NCBI GenBank assembly: GCA_001466705.2
Contig: LATX02000035.1
Location: 248,001 to 312,000, forward strand
Origin: Moniliophthora roreri
Taxonomy: Eukaryota; Basidiomycota; Agaricomycetes; Agaricales; Marasmiaceae
Reading direction: 5' to 3'
DNA length: 64,000 nucleotides
Each line of letters opens with the position of its first letter. Within the stretch, counting starts at the first letter, position 1. The position numbers were made by a program, and so were the translations under genes. A model generated the notes under the pieces. That model saw only the letters and a list, made by a program, of their open reading frames with translations. It did no database searches and was not told the origin of the DNA. Shown piece by piece: positions 59,280 to 64,000 of this stretch.

Positions 59280-62007
59280 ATGCCAGCACCGACGGGCTAT
59301 CCTGCCCTTTACCTCTATCCTCTCAATGACTCGTTTGTACCAAAACATATCTCTCTTCTTCACAACCAAAGAGTCAAGATAGGCCGCCAAACGAATGCAA
59401 AAACGACCCCAGGAGAACGAAATGGCTACTTTGATTCAAAAGTACTCAGTCGACAGCATGCAGAAGTTTGGGAGGAAGGAGGAAAAATCTTCATCAAGGA
59501 CGTCAAGAGCTCTAATGGAACCTTCATTAATGGCGAGCGTCTCAGTCCAGAAGGCCTCGAATCAGACCCTTATGAGCTCAAGTCGGACGACATCGTCGAG
59601 TTTGGCATAGACATTGTCGGCGAAGACAACAAGACCATCATTCACCACAAAGTTGCTGCACGTGTGCTCTGCATCCTCAGTGACCATGATCTGCAAATGG
59701 CAGCTCGTGCAGAGCAGCACCAGCAGATACAACACGGTAACATCCAACAGCAGCAGCAGCAGCATCAGCAACAGACGCTCAACGGTCCCCCATCTTCCTT
59801 CAACTTCTCAGCTGCCGCTGCCGCATCTCAACAACCTCCACCCCGTCGCCCACAGATATCTCAGCAAGCAATGGCCGGGATGGGGGGCATGGGTGGCAGT
59901 ATGCGTCCCCCGGGCAAAGGCGGTCTTACTTTTGACCACATCATCACCCGGCTACAGGGAGAGCTCCAGAAGAGTCGAGAGACTGGTGCAGAGCTCCATA
60001 CCCTGACGGGTGCAATGACAGAGATACATGATACTCTCGGCGCGGGCAACCTGGTAAGTTTTTCTTTTGCTTTACTTTGTCTGCCCTTTTTATTCACTAC
60101 ATACAATGCAGCCTCCTAATCCACCACCTAATCCACATACACTACCTCCAGCCCGTCAGCGAAACCCATCCGAACCCGTTTCTGCTCCCGTCCCCGACCC
60201 TGCATCTTCGTCACCTCCAGAATCACATATTGCGCCGTCCTCCCATATCGCAACCGCGCCTTCATCAGCGTCACCACCACCACCTCCGACGTTAATAGAT
60301 GACCTTCAATCCCAACTAAAAGAAACCCAGGCCTCTCTGGCTGCCCACGTCGATCGCATTCGAGCTATGGAAGGTGCCTTGAAGGAGCAAGAGACGATGA
60401 AGCGCGAAGTAACCATGCTTCGGGAGATGATGGACGTTTTGCAGCGGAGAGAAGCGCCGCCGCCGCAGCCTTCGCAGCCTCCGCAAGCACCTCAGTCGTC
60501 AGAGGAGTTTGAGGATAGTGACGATGACGGTGATGACAGCCGGAGCATCGCGACCATCACTCCACATGAACTCGAGCGTGTAGATGAGGAAGATGAGGAT
60601 GCTGAAGAGGAGCAGGTCGAGGAAGACGAAGAGAGTGGTCATGGCTCTGGCTCGAGGCATCACGTCGATGAACTCGATATGGACGAGTTAACTCGAGGGC
60701 AGGACCGCGAGCACGAGGAGTCCGACGAAGAGCGACGCATTAGGCGGGAAGAGCTTGGTCGACCTCGGACACCGGAACCTACGAATCTCGGTATGAAAAT
60801 CAACGGCCTACATCATCCTTCTGGCGAGACAACGAGGAATAGATCGAAGACCTTGACGGGTCGGTCATCAGCGCATCCGAATCAGAATCATTCGGCGATT
60901 ATTGAGGAGCTGAGTGCTAAGTTGACGTCGTTTGCTGCTCAGCTCGAGAGTGCGTTGGAACTGTCCAAGGGGTTGCAGAAGGATCATCGGGACGCGCAAG
61001 AGATTATTAGGAGTCTCGAGCAAAAGGTTGAAGGATTGGAGGGTGTCGTTAAGAAGCAGCAGGAGAAGGAGGCAGAGGCAGCCGCTGCTGCCACTGTGGA
61101 GCAGGTCGTCGAGACTGCAAAAGCTGTTGAAGAAGACGGACCATCATCACTAACTTCTATGATCTTGGAGTGGAAGAGTAACGTTGAAGGCCAGTGGAGT
61201 TCAGTTCGTGAGGAGTGGTCCGAGGAGCGCTCGCGGCTGGTCAAGGCGAGAGAGGAGTGGGAGAGCAAGATGCGAGGAGAATGGGAGAAGAAGGTGCGGG
61301 AGGTTGATGATGGGCTGGAGAGGATTGGCAAGTTGGAGAAGGAGGTGGCAACGGACAGAGAAAATCGAGAAAAGGAGAAGGAGTTGGCAGTGATGCAGGT
61401 ACACTCCGCAGCGATGAGGCAGCCGAACATCACACCTCTGACTGAAAATGGGGACGCTGTCAAGTACCGAGGTGTTGGGTTGATGACGCCGCCGAGTCCT
61501 AGGAGCGTGTCGAGCGATTACGAGTATACGTCGAGCAGACCAGGTCGAAAGAGGTCAAGATCCGCGTCGGGCATCCGAAGCAGAGGGAAGGCGGGACGTA
61601 GACGCCGAAGTACTTCGCGAGGTGAAGATACCGATGACACCGAAGAAACTTTGGCTGTCGATGACCACGGAAACTCCATATTCGGCAAGGACACACCTGC
61701 AACTAAGGACGCCTTTAGAAGCCAAAACTTGACAACATCGTCTGAGTCATCGCTCTTCTCAGGCAGGCCGGATATGTCCTCAGACAAATCTGTATTGTCA
61801 GAGAATCATCAAGGTCTCAATGCGGTTGGAACGCACGCAAAAAATAACGCACATATGGTAAGTGGCTAACCTTCAGCTTTGTTGCATGGCCTGACGACTT
61901 GTCTGCAGGGTACATTACCGAACAGTATCAATGTGCAGACAGCCATGGGCGTGCTCGTACTAAGCGTGGCTGCAGCTGCGGTCGTTTGGCGTGTAAAACC
62001 AGAATAA
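59280..62007 (+). CDS. Tail-anchored FHA-domain protein (SLMAP/Far9/HAM-4-like)
   Basis: Exons 59280-60053, 60112-61857 and 61909-62007, total 873 codons including stop. The N-terminus holds an FHA domain with the phosphothreonine-binding layout: VKIGRQ, LSRQHAEVW and SSNGTFINGERLS. Then come a polyglutamine stretch encoded by CAG repeats, a proline-rich linker, an acidic region and long coiled coils. The third exon adds a single hydrophobic C-terminal segment, TAMGVLVLSVAAAAVVW, with a short basic end RVKPE, so the protein should be tail-anchored. SLMAP, yeast Far9/Far10 and Neurospora HAM-4 share FHA, coiled coil and tail anchor and belong to the STRIPAK complex at the ER/nuclear envelope, acting in signalling and hyphal fusion. 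Confidence 0.88.
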
Positions 62008-63180
62008 AAAGGTGCATGGATGGGTGTTATTTTTTTCTCTGTTGTGGAACTGGCTCATACATACATACCATACCCATGCATGCTGCATACGTTCGACCCT
62101 CTCCTTTATTCTATAATTTTCTGTTCAGCTTAGTCTTTACTATTATGATCATGACGTTCAATCAGTTGATAGAAAACAAAACTTCATCGTGGTAAATAAA
62201 TTATTGCGTGCAATTATTTCGACACCTAGGCTTGTCATATGATATTCTCCTGTAAGCAGGACAGTATTACGCTGAATCGAGCCCAAGACTCATCAGTAGG
62301 ATGGCAACACCTTTCCGCTGGGGGCATGATGTGAGGATTTTGTGATACATGACTCGCTCCCCGACTCAGATAATCCTGATATTTGCTCGCTGGCGCCAGA
62401 ATGCAGCAGATTGTCCGGGATTTCGGGGGACTGAGTCGGGCCGAGTTGGGCAAGATAGGTTGAGTTGGTGCAACTTGGTACGAGTCGACAAGTTCCGCGC
62501 AGGTGACTGAGTCAGCCCTGACTTGCAGCTCCACAATACACTATAACCCGTGTAGGGCCGACGAGCGGCAGCGCCCGCTACCTCAAACTCATTGTACAAA
62601 CCCAAAACAGGCTAGTGATTGATGCGATGTAATAAAAATTTTTTTTTGAACTTTAATCTAACTTCTGTGAAAGATACAGTGAGGGAGAAACCATGAAATT
62701 GATGCCGGGTCTCGAGACGCTTAAAGTGATCAATAGCGTGATATCCGAGACAGTGGAGGAGTATGGGTACAATCTACCATGGTTCAGAACAGGCCAGTAG
62801 AGAAGGGAATCAAAAATCGGGTCTCTATCGAGTAGGAGCAATAACCACATGTCAGGCTTTGAAACATATATTTTGCAGGAATGGATGGAGGGGGTGACAG
62901 AGAGGAGAGCTGCTGCCACATATCTGTTGACCCCATACACAGGAACTTCAACATTCTGTAGGGCACAAGGAGAGCCCATCAGGAGCCGAGAAATACAAGG
63001 GGATATGGGTGCCAATTAGCCACATCCAAATTGACCAAGTTTAGAGTGTGTACGCTCTGCAGAATAAAAGAGAGCACCAGTCAATAGTCTGAAAAGTGAA
63101 TCATGAGGGAACAAGATCCAGATAGAGAAATCTGTCACCTCAAGAGCCACAGCTGAAAATCATTGAATGAATTAACATTA
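62008..63180. other. Intergenic DNA, becoming CpG-poor
   Basis: No gene is supported. A 120-codon minus-strand frame at 62653-63015 has no recognisable domain and lies in CpG-poor sequence like the transposon zone. Confidence 0.5.
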
Positions 63181-63227
63181 GGTATGCTCAAAGTTACAGG
63201 ACCTACGGTCGTAGGTCGTAGGTCGTA
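63181..63227 (+). repeat. Left terminal inverted repeat
   Basis: Includes the palindrome ACCTACGGTCGTAGGT at 63201-63216, which can form a hairpin, followed by further GTAGGTC copies. Confidence 0.85.
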
Positions 63228-63888
63228 CCCATTGTTTATCATGTGCTGTCCAGACCCCACAGCGATGGATCCAAATATAGTAAAAGTAAGCTGCTGAGTG
63301 TGACAACCCATAAATTGATAATTCTTTCACTCCCTTCCTCGCCGTACACTTCATGATATGTATGATCAGAAGTATGTTGTACTTATGGCCCTTCACAAAC
63401 TCCTCCAAGACACCCAACAATCTTATTACAGCTGTTCTTGTAAATAATGGCAAAAACATATGAATTTGTTTGTTGCAACAACTGTCCCAAAAAGGAAGCC
63501 TCTCTTGAGAGCACTCGAAACAACATGTTGATGACAGTGGCCCAGACAACAGAGGATACTGCAGATAGAAATGATTTCCTTTTTGAGATAGAAATCTGTG
63601 CATCTTATTTTCAAAACATTCTTGTCATTATTTATAACAGCTGTAAATGGTTCTACAATCAATATGAAATGCCCATTATCTAGATGCTTGGGGCTTTTTC
63701 TGAGTTGTCAACATGAGTGTCAGGTGACTCAGAAAAGCTTTAAAAGAAGTCAAAGGAGGGTTTGTCGTGCAAGAGGGGAGAAGGCAAAATGAGGTACTAT
63801 GAGGGTATATGGCTAGTCACAATATGTCACAATATGAGTCACATTGGGTTTGCCCAGCATCTCACCAGTTCATATAATAAACAACGAG

Positions 63889-63935
63889 TATGACCTATGA
63901 CCTATGACCGTAGGTCCTGTAACTTTGAGCATACC
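63889..63935 (-). repeat. Right terminal inverted repeat
   Basis: Reverse complement of the left repeat with three C/G to T/A differences, all in CG positions. The palindrome is therefore imperfect here. Confidence 0.85.
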
Positions 63936-64000
63936 TATTTATGATCAACCAGAGTGTCAGTGCGGAAGTGACCTCTTGTGACCACTTCCTGGGTACAAGC

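Larger units (their letters stand above)
63181..63935. mobile_element. 755-bp non-autonomous element with 47-bp terminal inverted repeats (MITE-like)
   Basis: The left end begins GGTATGCTCAAAGTTACAGG and the right end is its reverse complement, CCTGTAACTTTGAGCATACC. The match extends over about 47 bases with three mismatches. It is flanked by TA on both sides (63179-63180 and 63936-63937), as for Tc1/mariner-type insertion. Near each end the 7-bp word GTAGGTC or its TA form occurs three times in a row. No transposase frame is present inside. All three mismatches between the ends are CG against CA. Confidence 0.85.

Noticed and set aside
60984..61463. 159-codon minus-strand Ser-rich frame
   Set aside because: Antisense shadow of the coiled-coil region of the FHA protein gene.
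62653..63015. 120-codon minus-strand frame
   Set aside because: CpG-poor DNA next to a transposon, no motif; probably repeat-derived or chance.
63201..63222. CRISPR-like short repeats (GTAGGTC)
   Set aside because: Only three contiguous 7-bp copies without spacers, located in a transposon terminal repeat.

Overview
This window is nuclear DNA from a filamentous basidiomycete, most likely an Agaricomycete (mushroom) fungus. Protein genes are densely packed and broken by many short introns of about 45-70 bases with GT..AG ends. The families include ones typical of that group: a DUF6534 membrane protein, paired I66-type (mycospin/cospin-like) protease inhibitors, a fungal major-royal-jelly/yellow protein, and an EF-hand protein with a Goodbye-like helical region. 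I found no tRNA, rRNA or CRISPR array.

Region by region. (1) 1-7.7 kb: a gene-poor left edge, then one 15-exon gene (2537-7722, all splice phases consistent) for a 1,475-residue protein with a helical N-terminal domain, a proline-rich repeat linker, an EF-hand loop and two cysteine clusters. (2) 8.4-13.7 kb: a mitochondrial P-loop ATPase and an MFS monocarboxylate-type transporter, both on the plus strand. (3) 16.5-30.6 kb: a minus-strand run of secreted, membrane or hydrolytic products: a royal-jelly/yellow protein, a cysteine-rich GPI-anchored protein, a DUF6534 seven-helix protein, a GH95 alpha-L-fucosidase, a small chromodomain protein and palmitoyl-protein thioesterase. (4) 30.7-35 kb: a 2.3-kb tandem duplication, each unit carrying a TATA box and an I66 serine-protease-inhibitor gene; the second copy has lost its last splice acceptor. 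(5) 35.3-44.8 kb: a CpG-poor transposon graveyard containing one complete Ty1/Copia element with 295-bp LTRs, a 5-bp target duplication and a single 1,436-codon frame broken by ten premature stops, nine of them TGA. (6) 44.9-62 kb: a conserved housekeeping block: ribosomal protein uL5 (L11), a small Kre9/KNH-like secreted protein, Rab escort protein, nucleolin/Nsr1, a TauD-type dioxygenase, eIF3g, exportin Cse1 and a tail-anchored FHA protein like SLMAP/Far9/HAM-4. (7) 62-64 kb: a second CpG-poor patch ending in a 755-bp non-autonomous element with 47-bp terminal inverted repeats.

The genes do not form one obvious pathway. Two themes link parts of the window. The secreted/cell-surface set (royal-jelly protein, GPI protein, fucosidase, inhibitors) fits life outside the cell or defence. 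The housekeeping block is joined by short divergent or convergent spacers (141 bp between CSE1 and the FHA gene, 151 bp between the Rab escort gene and NSR1).

The strongest unusual signal is mutational. In the Copia LTRs and in the 755-bp element, differences between repeat copies are concentrated as TG in one copy against CA in the other, or CG against CA. That is what decay of methylated CpG (or a CpG-targeted repeat-induced mutation process) would leave, and it also explains why nearly all stops in the Copia frame are TGA.
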